A DNA stretch of 9,664 nt from Lachnospiraceae bacterium (lineage in GTDB: Bacteria > Bacillota > Clostridia > Lachnospirales > Lachnospiraceae): the NCBI GenBank assembly GCA_024691065.1, contig JAILOA010000076.1:1-9664 (forward strand), read 5' to 3'. The translations under genes were made by a program, and so were the position numbers. The first letter of the stretch is position 1, and each line of letters begins with the position of its first letter. The notes beneath the pieces were generated by a model that made no database searches, was not told the DNA's origin, and saw only the letters and a list, made by a program, of their open reading frames with translations. Positions 1-5,415 of this stretch are shown here, one piece after another.

Positions 1-1
1 T

Positions 2-700
2 ATCCGGGCAACCAAGGATGAACGCACCAAAGCTGAGCTTATCACAAATGTATCGCACGACATAAAGACACCGCTTACTTCTATTATAAATTATGTAGAT
101 CTTATCAAGCGTGAGAATGTGGATAATCCGAAAATCAAGGAGTACACCGAGGTGCTCAGCGCAAAATCCGAGCGACTGAAGGTGCTTATTTCGGACCTTG
201 TGGAGGCTTCAAAAACCGACACGGGAAATATAGAGCTCGAGTTTACGAGAATCAATGTAAATGAGCTTTCAAGCCAGGTTTTGGGAGAATTCAGCGAGAA
301 ATTCGAAGAGAAAAAACTTCAGGTTGTTACGGAACTTCCGGATGAGAGTCCAACTATTTATGTGGATGGAAGACGCATGTACAGAATCCTGGAAAACATT
401 TTCCAAAATGTATATAAGTACGCTATGGAGAATACGAGGGTGTATTTTTCGGTAAATGTGTATGAAGCTGTAGGCAAGGTTAAAATTGATTTAAAAAACA
501 TCAGCAAAGATGAGCTCAATATTTCGCCTGACGAGCTAACGGAAAGATTTGTGCGCGGCGACAAGTCAAGAAGTACGGAAGGGTCCGGGCTGGGACTTTC
601 AATAGCAAAGAATCTCACAAAATTAATGGGAGGAGATTTTGATATCGCCATTAACGGAGATTTGTTCCAGGTATCCATAGAGTTTGAAGTTCAGGAATAA
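2..700 (+). CDS. Sensor histidine kinase, C-terminal part (5' end outside window)
   Basis: The frame is open from the window edge to the TAA at 698-700, giving 232 residues; the N-terminal sensor part lies upstream. A HisKA dimerisation/phosphoacceptor H-box, NVSHDIKTPLTS, is visible with the phosphorylated His at bases 56-58. An HATPase_c domain follows: N-box-like ENIFQNVYKYA (residues about 133-143), F-box-like ERFVRGDKSR (about 181-190) and G2 box EGSGLGLSIAK (about 193-203). The family transfers phosphate from ATP to this His and then to a response regulator, normally at the inner membrane. The usual G1 box (DxGxG) is missing; the corresponding stretch reads DLKNISKDELNISPDEL. I recall this arrangement from other clostridial kinases, so it need not mean loss of activity. 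The cognate regulator is presumably upstream. The first ATG/GTG-like codons inside the window are not the true start. Confidence 0.93.
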   Translation: MRATKDERTKAELITNVSHDIKTPLTSIINYVDLIKRENVDNPKIKEYTEVLSAKSERLKVLISDLVEASKTDTGNIELEFTRINVNELSSQVLGEFSEKFEEKKLQVVTELPDESPTIYVDGRRMYRILENIFQNVYKYAMENTRVYFSVNVYEAVGKVKIDLKNISKDELNISPDELTERFVRGDKSRSTEGSGLGLSIAKNLTKLMGGDFDIAINGDLFQVSIEFEVQE

Positions 701-704
701 TCAT

Positions 705-749
705 ATGTGTCTGTTGGTTGAAATGTTAAACCGGCAGACACATTTTTTG
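705..749 (+). terminator. Intrinsic terminator of the kinase gene
   Basis: A perfect 9-bp stem ATGTGTCTG (705-713) / CAGACACAT (735-743) is extended inward by TTGGTT/AACCGG pairs, including two G-U wobbles. It closes a 9-nt loop and is followed by TTTTTT. It starts 5 nt after the kinase stop codon. Confidence 0.9.
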
Positions 750-817
750 TGATAAAAGAAAGCTGAATTATGCAGGTTCTTTTGGGGCAATGATATTCTT
801 TGGTCCGCTCCGCTACT

Positions 818-920
818 TGGTCATAACGCAGGGCACTTCTTGACTTGCAATTTCCCCACATACGTTTTCACGGCTTAGAGGTGGGAGATTGCTCTTACTG
901 CGTTAAATAATGTTTGACCA
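818..920. other. Highly base-paired intergenic element (possible structured RNA or transposon-end remnant)
   Basis: Nested complementary segments are visible. TGGTCA (818-823) pairs with TGACCA (915-920). TAACGCAG (824-831) pairs with CTGCGTTA (898-905). GCAATTTCCC (847-856) pairs with GGGAGATTGC (883-892) with one G-U. A small CGT/ACG hairpin (863-872) lies inside. Together they make a multi-stem fold of about 100 nt with a 9-nt bulge on the 3' side. No open frame runs through it. The block GGCTTAGAGGTGGGAGATTG with its partner CAATTTCCCCAC reminds me of structured ends of IS200/IS605- or IscB-type (HEARO/omega RNA-like) elements. That is an unverified memory, and no transposase is present here. 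The strand is not decided. Confidence 0.5.
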
Positions 921-1046
921 CAGAAGGGCTGTGTGTTAAGATAACAGAACAAAGAGTGTTTCACGAAAGAGCGATACATTTTCGGGAAAAATTCACATCA
1001 TAGGATTACGATTTTACACATATTATAGATACATTTGGAGGAAGAG

Positions 1047-1388
1047 ATGCACGAGCTGTCAGTAACACAAAGCATGGTAAATATTGTGGTGGAGGAGGCC
1101 GAGAAGGCCAATGCAAATAAGGTTATCAATGTTAAGGTTGTGATGGGGCGGTGCACATGCCTGGTTCCGCAGATAGTGAATGACTATTATGAGTTGATGA
1201 GCGAGGGGACCGTAGCCGAGAATTCCAAGCTACACATTGAGAGAATTAATGGCAAGGTAAAATGTAACGATTGCGGCGAGGTCTCCGAAATCAGCGACTT
1301 CAGAGTGGTGTGTCCGAAATGTAACAGCAGAAATACATCGTTAATAGCAGGAAAAGAGTTTTACATTGATTCAATTGAGGTTGAGTAA
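1047..1388 (+). CDS. hypA: Hydrogenase/urease nickel metallochaperone HypA
   Basis: A 113-residue protein, the normal HypA length. The start is ATG 1047, giving the family N-terminus MHELS; Met1 and His2 form the nickel site, so an earlier TTG at 1035 is wrong, and it would also run into the Shine-Dalgarno GGAGG (1037-1041). The zinc site is two CxxC pairs, Cys73/Cys76 and Cys89/Cys92 (CNDC and CPKC). HypA delivers Ni2+, with HypB, to [NiFe]-hydrogenase or urease in the cytoplasm. No hypB, hypC-F, hydrogenase or urease gene is adjacent, so it stands alone. Residues 34-38 read GRCTC, adding two cysteines (36, 38) where I expect G-E-L/V-S in the family. The last codons are the first unit of a tandem repeat. 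The promoter is not clear; a TATTAT at 1021 lies too close to the ribosome-binding site to be convincing. Confidence 0.93.
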   Translation: MHELSVTQSMVNIVVEEAEKANANKVINVKVVMGRCTCLVPQIVNDYYELMSEGTVAENSKLHIERINGKVKCNDCGEVSEISDFRVVCPKCNSRNTSLIAGKEFYIDSIEVE

Positions 1389-1529
1389 ACAAATTTAAAA
1401 ATTAAGGTTGAGCAAAAAACTTAAAAATTAAGGTTGAGCAAAAAACTTAAAAAAAGATTGAGTAAAAAAACTTTAAAAATTAAGGCTGAGCAAATACTTA
1501 AAAGAGATTGAGTAAAAAGTTTAAAAATA
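1374..1529 (+). repeat. Six imperfect tandem copies of the hypA 3' end
   Basis: The core (t/c)TGAG(t/c)AAA...TTTAAAAATT recurs with its TTGAG/CTGAG at 1381, 1408, 1434, 1458, 1486 and 1508, periods 27, 26, 24, 28 and 22. Copy 1 is the hypA terminus itself: GTTGAG is the last Val-Glu, followed by TAA. The array fills the hypA-rubredoxin gap up to the rubredoxin Shine-Dalgarno. The TTG in the last copy opens an in-frame extension of rubredoxin, but it is repeat sequence and not a start. Confidence 0.85.
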
Positions 1530-1543
1530 CGGAGGTGCTAACT

Positions 1544-1702
1544 ATGGATAAATATGTATGTGGACCATGTGGTTATGAGTATGATCCTGAAGTGGGTGAT
1601 CCGGCAAACGGAATCGCTCCCGGAACTGCATTTGAAGATCTTCCGGATGATTGGGTATGCCCGATTTGCGGAGTAGGCAAGGATGCTTTTGAGAAGCAGT
1701 AA
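1544..1702 (+). CDS. Rubredoxin
   Basis: A 52-residue protein covering the whole rubredoxin fold. Iron ligands are CGPCG (Cys6, Cys9) and CPICG (Cys39, Cys42), with the conserved core YDPEVGDPANGIAPGT and DLPDDWVCP between them. The single Fe(SCys)4 centre carries one electron in the cytoplasm, typically from an NAD(P)H:rubredoxin oxidoreductase to oxygen- or peroxide-reducing enzymes (rubrerythrin, flavodiiron protein, superoxide reductase) in anaerobes. The start is ATG 1544 with GGAGG at 1531-1535, spacer 8 nt; a TTG start 36 bp upstream lies in repeat DNA and lacks a ribosome-binding site. The gap to hypA holds no clear promoter, so the two may share a transcript. No partner enzyme is next to it. 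Confidence 0.96.
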   Translation: MDKYVCGPCGYEYDPEVGDPANGIAPGTAFEDLPDDWVCPICGVGKDAFEKQ

Positions 1703-1710
1703 TTAAGTAA

Positions 1711-1766
1711 TTATAAATAAGCGATTATAAATTATTAATTATAAATAAGCGTTTATAAATTATTAA
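1711..1766 (+). repeat. Two 28-bp tandem copies after rubredoxin
   Basis: Two copies of a 28-bp unit (TTATAAATAAGCG plus A/T, then TTATAAATTATTAA) start at 1711 and 1739 and differ at about one base. They begin 8 bp after the stop codon, so here the stop codon itself is not in the unit. TTATAA...TTATAA dyads occur in each. Confidence 0.8.
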
Positions 1767-1808
1767 TTATTAGTAGGTTTTAAATGTAATTTGAATGTAG
1801 TGTAAAAG

Positions 1809-1862
1809 CTTCCGAATATCCTCATTAATTTTGAGGGTTCGGAAGGTATTAAAACTTTTTTC
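1809..1862 (+). terminator. Hairpin with a delayed T-run, probable rubredoxin terminator
   Basis: CTTCCGAA (1809-1816) pairs perfectly with TTCGGAAG (1838-1845), with an inner CCTC/GAGG pairing. The T-run (TTTTTT at about 1857-1862) begins around 10 nt after the stem, later than in a classic intrinsic terminator, so efficiency is uncertain. Confidence 0.55.
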
Positions 1863-1950
1863 CTGTGTATTTATAAATGAACATTTTAAAATTTTAACAA
1901 CATTTTTGATTTGAGTTTTGGATTTTTAGTTTGTGTGGAAAATTAAAAAT

Positions 1951-2080
1951 AATTATATTAAAAAACTGATTTGTTTTAACGAATAAATTGATATAAATAA
2001 TTAAGTGATTATATTAAAAAACTGATTTGTTTTTAACGAATAAATCGGCATAAATAATTATATGATTTTATTAAAAAACA
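1951..2080 (+). repeat. 56/57-bp tandem repeat upstream of the 6S promoter
   Basis: The blocks ATATTAAAAAACTGATTTG, TTTAACGAATAAAT and ATAAATAATTA recur in order. Copy 1 is 1951-2006, copy 2 is 2007-2063, and a partial copy 3 (TTATTAAAAAACAG) is 2064-2080. The unit is extremely A+T rich and ends about 47 bp before the 6S RNA -35 box. The rest of 1863-2120 is AT-rich DNA without any coding frame I can support. Confidence 0.85.
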
Positions 2081-2126
2081 GTAACAAAAAATTAATATAA
2101 TTTAAGATTATTTTTTAATTTTATGG

Positions 2127-2154
2127 TTGAAAATATATCTATAAGTGATATAAT
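2127..2154 (+). promoter_or_regulatory. SigA-type promoter of the 6S RNA
   Basis: TTGAAA (2127-2132), a 16-bp spacer and a consensus TATAAT (2149-2154). The expected start falls at about 2161, a few bases before the closing stem of the 6S RNA. Confidence 0.75.
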
Positions 2155-2164
2155 ATAAACATAA

Positions 2165-2335
2165 GAAACAATTCCTGGGATGTTCGATATTCCTGCAATT
2201 TTGAACCTACACCTTTTAATAGGGAATCCTATATTGGTACAACAATGTCAGGCCTCATTTATATCAGTGGAAGACAGCGGAAGTACTTGCGGATACCCAC
2301 CTAGCTTGTTCGCTAGGACTCAAAATCAGGACCGG
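2165..2335 (+). ncRNA. ssrS: 6S RNA (RNA polymerase regulator)
   Basis: About 170 nt, non-coding. It has the family's 5' TGGGATGTTCGA block (compare GAGATGTTCG in E. coli 6S RNA) and a TTTGAACCTACACC block. The closing stem is TCCTG (2173-2177) / CAGGA (2327-2331). On the 3' side of the central bubble is a perfect hairpin CCTAGC (2300-2305) / GCTAGG (2312-2317), as in Firmicutes 6S RNAs. 6S RNA mimics an open promoter, sequesters the SigA holoenzyme in stationary phase and is released by pRNA synthesis. A good promoter lies immediately upstream and a terminator immediately downstream. Exact ends are estimates. A frame on each strand crosses this region, but neither resembles a protein I know. 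Confidence 0.82.
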
Positions 2336-2346
2336 CATTTTGGGGC

Positions 2347-2387
2347 AAAAAGGGCTGCTTTTACGAATGTAGGGTGGCTCTTTTTTT
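2347..2387 (+). terminator. Terminator of the 6S RNA / leader of dtd
   Basis: AGGGCTGC (2351-2358) pairs with the segment around GGTGGCTC (2373-2380) through a wobble-rich stem, followed by TTTTTTT (2381-2387). The several G-U pairs make it plausibly leaky. dtd starts only 37 bp later and has no recognisable promoter of its own. Confidence 0.65.
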
Positions 2388-2423
2388 ATGCCTTTTATTT
2401 TTTGTATATGAGAGGAATTTATT

Positions 2424-2876
2424 ATGAAATTTGTTATACAGGTTGTAAGCGAAGGAAGTGTCAAAATTGACGATAAGGTCGTGGGCGAAATTGGCAAGGG
2501 CTTTGTTGTTTTAATTGGCGTGAACAATGAAGACACCAAAGAAATTGCCGACAAGATGATAAAGAAGCTCATCAATTTGCGTATATTTGAGGATGAGAAC
2601 GGCAAGACAAATCTTGCCCTGAAGGACGTAAACGGAGCACTTTTACTTATCTCGCAATTCACGCTTTATGCAGATTGCAAAAAGGGAAACAGGCCAAGTT
2701 TTATAAAAGCCGGCGAACCCAAGATGGCAAATGAGATGTATGAGTACATTATAGAAAAATGTCGCGAATTCGTTGAGGATGTGCAGACCGGTGAATTCGG
2801 AGCATATATGAAGGTAAGCCTTGTAAATGAGGGACCGTTCACGATTGTTCTCGATTCCGACGAGATTTGTAAGTAA
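2424..2876 (+). CDS. dtd: D-aminoacyl-tRNA deacylase
   Basis: A 150-residue protein, the usual DTD length. It hydrolyses D-amino acids (and glycine from tRNA-Ala) off mischarged tRNAs as a cytoplasmic homodimer. Active-site motifs are SQFTLYAD (residues about 77-84) and the C-terminal NEGPFTI, the NxGPxT signature that carries the cross-subunit Gly-cisPro element. The N-terminus fits the family (VIQ-V-SEGSV, GEIGKGFVVLIGV). The ATG at 2424 follows GAGAGGA with normal spacing. One oddity: the Arg of the usual QRV motif near residue 7 is Val here (VIQVVSEGS). The gene sits directly behind the 6S terminator, so expression probably depends on read-through from the 6S promoter. Its last seven codons and stop are the first unit of a 32-bp tandem array. 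Confidence 0.95.
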   Translation: MKFVIQVVSEGSVKIDDKVVGEIGKGFVVLIGVNNEDTKEIADKMIKKLINLRIFEDENGKTNLALKDVNGALLLISQFTLYADCKKGNRPSFIKAGEPKMANEMYEYIIEKCREFVEDVQTGEFGAYMKVSLVNEGPFTIVLDSDEICK

Positions 2877-3012
2877 AATGATTAGAATCCTATAAGATTT
2901 GCAAGTAAAGTAATTAGATTCCGACGGGATTTACAAGTAAAGTAATTAGATTCCGACGGAATTTGCAAGTAAAACGATTAGAATCCTATAAGATTTGCAA
3001 GCAAATTATTCT
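2853..3012 (+). repeat. Five 32-bp tandem copies beginning inside the dtd 3' end
   Basis: Units start at 2853, 2885, 2917, 2949 and 2981, exactly 32 bp apart. Copy 1 covers the codons for DSDEICK and the stop TAA of dtd. Copies 1, 3 and 4 begin GATTCCGACG (type A) and copies 2 and 5 begin GAATCCTATA (type B); the remainder GATTTGCAAGTAAA is shared. Type A copies 3 and 4 contain the dyad ATTCC-gac-GG(G/A)AT; type B contains AATC-ctataa-GATT. Each unit carries stop codons in more than one frame (TAAGTAA). From 3013 to the glf ribosome-binding site (3151) I see only AT-rich DNA and no convincing promoter. Confidence 0.93.
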
Positions 3013-3162
3013 GTAATAGGTAGATAAGAAATAACAAAAATTTTAAAACTATTTAAAATGGGAAAACGTAATTCAAAACTAAAATAGTCAATTCAAGAAC
3101 GATACATTTTTATATGTAATATAGGTTGAATTATTAAATTGCTTATATTTAGAGGTGACAAA

Positions 3163-4275
3163 ATGCAATATGATTATTTAATAGTTGGAGCGGGGCTTTA
3201 CGGCGCTGTGTGTGCCCATGAGCTAAAGAAAAGAGGCGCCCGCGTTTTGGTTATTGATAAACGAAATCATGTGGCAGGCAATATCTACACCGAGGACGAT
3301 AACGGCATCCAGGTGCATAGATACGGCGCCCACATTTTTCATACCAACGATAAAGAGGTGTGGGAGTATGTGAACAGCTTTGTTGAATTCAATCGTTACA
3401 CAAACTCCCCGATTGCCAATTACAATGGTGAGATATATTCGCTTCCTTTTAATATGTACACATTCAATCGTATGTGGGGCGTGGTGACGCCTGATGAAGC
3501 GGAGAAAAAGATTAAAGAGCAGGTTCTCGCATCGGGCATAAGGGAGCCTAAAAATCTCGAAGAGAAGGCGATAAGCCTCGTGGGAACGGACGTGTACGAG
3601 AAGCTTGTGAAGCATTATACCAGGAAGCAATGGGGAAGAGAATGCAGCGACCTCCCGGAATTCATCATTAACAGGCTTCCTGTGCGCCTTACGTACGATA
3701 ACAATTATTTTAATGCATTATTCCAGGGGATTCCTTCGGCGGGCTATACGGCGCTTATAGAGCGGATGCTCGAGGGCGTGGAGGTCAGGCTTGAAACGGA
3801 CTTTTTCGATAATCGCGATTATTATATGGAAAATGCAGCGAAGATAATTTACACAGGACCGATCGATGCATTTTATAATTACTCGGAGGGGTTGCTTCAG
3901 TATCGTACCGTGAGTTTTGAGACCGAGAAGCTGGATACCCCTAATTATCAAGGAAATGCGGTTGTAAATTATACGGGCGACAAGGAGCAGTGGACCAGGA
4001 TTATTGAGCATAAATGGTTTAATTTCGGGAAGGACGGTAACGGCGATCCGATTGATTTTACCATAATCAGCCGTGAATACAGCAAGGAATGGGAGAGCGG
4101 AGATGAGCCTTATTATCCGGTGAATGACGAGAAAAATTCCAAGGTTTACGCACGTTACAAGGAGCTCGCAGATAATGAGGAGAAGGTTATATTTGGCGGA
4201 AGGCTTGGCTCGTACAAGTATTATGATATGGATGTAACCGTAAGGGCAGCGCTTGATATGCTTAAAACCTTATAA
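3163..4275 (+). CDS. glf: UDP-galactopyranose mutase
   Basis: A 370-residue flavoenzyme, the normal bacterial length. It interconverts UDP-galactopyranose and UDP-galactofuranose in the cytoplasm, supplying Galf for cell-surface polysaccharides. The FAD Rossmann motif is VGAGLYGA (GxGxxG at residues 9-14), followed by VLVIDKRNHVAGN, where the acidic residue after the second strand binds the ribose. Family blocks follow: GAHIFHT (55-61), YTRKQWG (152-158), INRLPVRLTYDNNY (169-182), TRIIEHKWF (278-286) and the C-terminal FGGRLGSYKYYDMD (344-357). The arginines in INRLPVR and TRIIEHK match those that bind the UDP-sugar diphosphate. The start is ATG 3163 after AGAGGTG (3151-3157); an upstream TTG would sit before that site. 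No glycosyltransferases flank it, so it is separated from any polysaccharide cluster. Its last codons begin a 38-bp tandem array. Confidence 0.97.
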   Translation: MQYDYLIVGAGLYGAVCAHELKKRGARVLVIDKRNHVAGNIYTEDDNGIQVHRYGAHIFHTNDKEVWEYVNSFVEFNRYTNSPIANYNGEIYSLPFNMYTFNRMWGVVTPDEAEKKIKEQVLASGIREPKNLEEKAISLVGTDVYEKLVKHYTRKQWGRECSDLPEFIINRLPVRLTYDNNYFNALFQGIPSAGYTALIERMLEGVEVRLETDFFDNRDYYMENAAKIIYTGPIDAFYNYSEGLLQYRTVSFETEKLDTPNYQGNAVVNYTGDKEQWTRIIEHKWFNFGKDGNGDPIDFTIISREYSKEWESGDEPYYPVNDEKNSKVYARYKELADNEEKVIFGGRLGSYKYYDMDVTVRAALDMLKTL

Positions 4276-4590
4276 GTAAGGAAGAACCGGACTATATGTC
4301 AAAAACCTTATAAGTAAGGAAGAACCGGACTATATGTCAAAAACCTTATAAGTAAGGAAGAACCGGACTATATGTCAAAAACCATATAAGTAAGGAAGAA
4401 TCGGACTATATGTCAAAAACCTTATAAGTAAGGAAGAACCGGACTATATGTCAAAAACTTTATAAGTAAGGAAGAACCGGACTATATGTCAAAAACCTTA
4501 TAAGTAAGGAAGAATCGGACTATGAGTTAAATACCTTACAAATAAAGAAGGTTTGGGCGATGCTCCGAAAACCTTATAAATAAAGAAGAT
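4268..4590 (+). repeat. 38-bp tandem array (7 good plus 2 degenerate copies) beginning inside the glf 3' end
   Basis: Units start at 4268, 4306, 4344, 4382, 4420, 4458, 4496, 4534 and 4572, exactly 38 bp apart. The unit reads CCTTATAAGTAAGGAAGAAC, then CGGACTATATGTCAAAAA. Copy 1 includes the last codons (Thr-Leu) and the TAA stop of glf. Copies 1-7 are nearly identical, with changes such as CCA in copy 4, CTT in copy 6 and AATCGG in copies 4 and 7. Copies 8 and 9 are decayed but keep the register. Each unit holds two dyads, CCTTA-taag-TAAGG and GAC-tatat-GTC. The units are contiguous with no spacers, so this is not CRISPR. Confidence 0.97.
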
Positions 4591-4654
4591 CATCATAATA
4601 ATATACCCGTAAATGTCATGTCGAAACACTTGTGAACGATAGCGACTGTAGTAT

Positions 4655-4763
4655 AAAAAATGAGAAATTTGATAAAAAAAAGATGCAAAATGTAGAAAAA
4701 ATGGTAAAAATAGCGAAAAAAAGTATAAAAATCCCCTAAAATTAAAGGTTTTTGAGAAAAAAA
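4655..4763 (+). promoter_or_regulatory. Phased A-tract (intrinsically curved) DNA upstream of hupB
   Basis: A-tracts are centred at about 4657, 4666, 4677, 4688, 4698, 4708, 4719, 4729, 4739 and 4760, with a T-tract at about 4751. The mean step is about 10.3 bp, close to one helical turn. Such phasing gives macroscopic DNA curvature, and the last tract abuts the -35 box, where it could also act as an UP-like element. A frame on the minus strand here, rich in Phe/Tyr/Ile, is a by-product of the A-tracts. Confidence 0.75.
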
Positions 4764-4765
4764 TC

Positions 4766-4794
4766 TTGACAAATGCTTGTTTTTAAGGTATAAA
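4766..4794 (+). promoter_or_regulatory. Strong SigA-type promoter of hupB
   Basis: A perfect TTGACA (4766-4771), a 17-bp spacer and TATAAA (4789-4794). Transcription should start near 4801, giving a leader of about 47 nt that contains the strong AAGGAGG (4831-4837). Confidence 0.9.
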
Positions 4795-4847
4795 TATAAG
4801 TGATATTTCTTTACGGAAATCATTTTAAATAAGGAGGAAACAAACTA

Positions 4848-5159
4848 ATGAACAAATCAGAGTTAGTTGCTGCAATTGCAGAGAAAACAGACTTAACAAA
4901 AACACAGTCTGAGAAGGCTTTAAAAGCATTTATGGAAACAGTTGAGGAAGCGCTTAAGAATGATGACAAAATCTCTTTAGTTGGTTTTGGTACATTTAGC
5001 GTAAGCACAAGAAAAGAAAGAGAAGGAAGAAATCCTTCAAGCGGCGAGAAGATTACTATTCCAGAGCAGAAAGTGCCTAAGTTTAAAGCTGGTAAGGCTC
5101 TCAAGGATGCAGTTAACGTACCACCTAAGAAAAAAGGTAAGGGCAAGAAGAAGAAATAA
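4848..5159 (+). CDS. hupB: DNA-binding protein HU with lysine-rich tail
   Basis: A 103-residue nucleoid protein; the HU core is residues 1-91. It shows the N-terminal MNKSELVAAIAEKT helix, the VGFGTFSV turn (45-52), the DNA-contacting beta arm with GRNPSSGEKI (60-69; Pro63 is the intercalating residue) and KFKAGKALKDAV at the end (78-89). HU dimers bend and compact DNA with little sequence preference. Beyond the standard roughly 90 residues there is a tail, PPKKKGKGKKKK, expected to bind the DNA backbone electrostatically. The ATG at 4848 is 10 nt after an ideal AAGGAGG. It has a strong promoter, upstream curved DNA and its own terminator, consistent with a highly expressed monocistronic gene. 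The neighbour rqcP on the same strand matches the hup-yabO order common in Bacillota. Confidence 0.97.
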   Translation: MNKSELVAAIAEKTDLTKTQSEKALKAFMETVEEALKNDDKISLVGFGTFSVSTRKEREGRNPSSGEKITIPEQKVPKFKAGKALKDAVNVPPKKKGKGKKKK

Positions 5160-5192
5160 TTTTTGTAACTAATGATTTTAAGAATTATAGAG

Positions 5193-5222
5193 GGTCGCCT
5201 GTTTTTTAGGCGACCTTTTTTT
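5193..5222 (+). terminator. Intrinsic terminator of hupB
   Basis: GGTCGCCT (5193-5200) pairs perfectly with AGGCGACC (5208-5215) around the loop GTTTTTT, followed by TTTTTTT. It lies 33 nt after the stop codon. Confidence 0.95.
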
Positions 5223-5344
5223 ATATGCATGGAGAGCGTTACATATTATTTCGTATCGTTGCATATAATAAATATTGGATTACAAATAAAAACTTTATGG
5301 TTGTGAAACTATAATTTTTACAAGAGTGGAGGCTTAAACCTGCG

Positions 5345-5391
5345 AAAACCTGCATTTTAAATATAATTATATAAGTTGCAGACGTTTTTTT
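5345..5391 (+). terminator. Terminator-like hairpin, repeat copy 1
   Basis: CTGCA (5350-5354) pairs with TGCAG (5377-5381). The stem extends inward through AT pairs and outward through AAAAC (5345-5349) / GTTTT (5384-5388) across a 2-nt AC bulge, followed by a run of seven T. The corresponding hairpin in copy 2 shows a compensatory base-pair change, which supports the fold. Confidence 0.65.
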
Positions 5392-5415
5392 ACTAGAGTG
5401 GAGGTTAAACCTGCG

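Noticed and set aside
1508..1543. N-terminal extension of rubredoxin from a TTG
   Set aside because: The TTG belongs to the last repeat unit; the ATG at 1544 has GGAGG at the right spacing and gives the standard rubredoxin N-terminus.
2180..2470. 96-codon frame on the plus strand (and 132-codon frame on the minus strand, 2264-2662)
   Set aside because: Both overlap the 6S RNA, its terminator or dtd, and resemble no protein I recognise.
3092..3122. Promoter for glf (TTCAAG ... TAATAT)
   Set aside because: The spacer is 19 bp and both boxes are poor; not enough to call.
3223..4011. Minus-strand frames within glf (3223-3630 and 3718-4011)
   Set aside because: They lie antisense inside a full-length, well-conserved gene and have no family features.
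4268..4590. CRISPR array
   Set aside because: The 38-bp units are contiguous, with no unique spacers between them, no cas genes, and the first unit is the glf gene end.
4593..4823. Minus-strand 76-codon frame upstream of hupB
   Set aside because: It is created by phased A-tracts (Phe/Lys/Tyr rich on the other strand) and overlaps the hupB promoter; no ribosome-binding site fits.
4820..5230. Minus-strand 136-codon frame across hupB
   Set aside because: Antisense shadow of hupB and its terminator.
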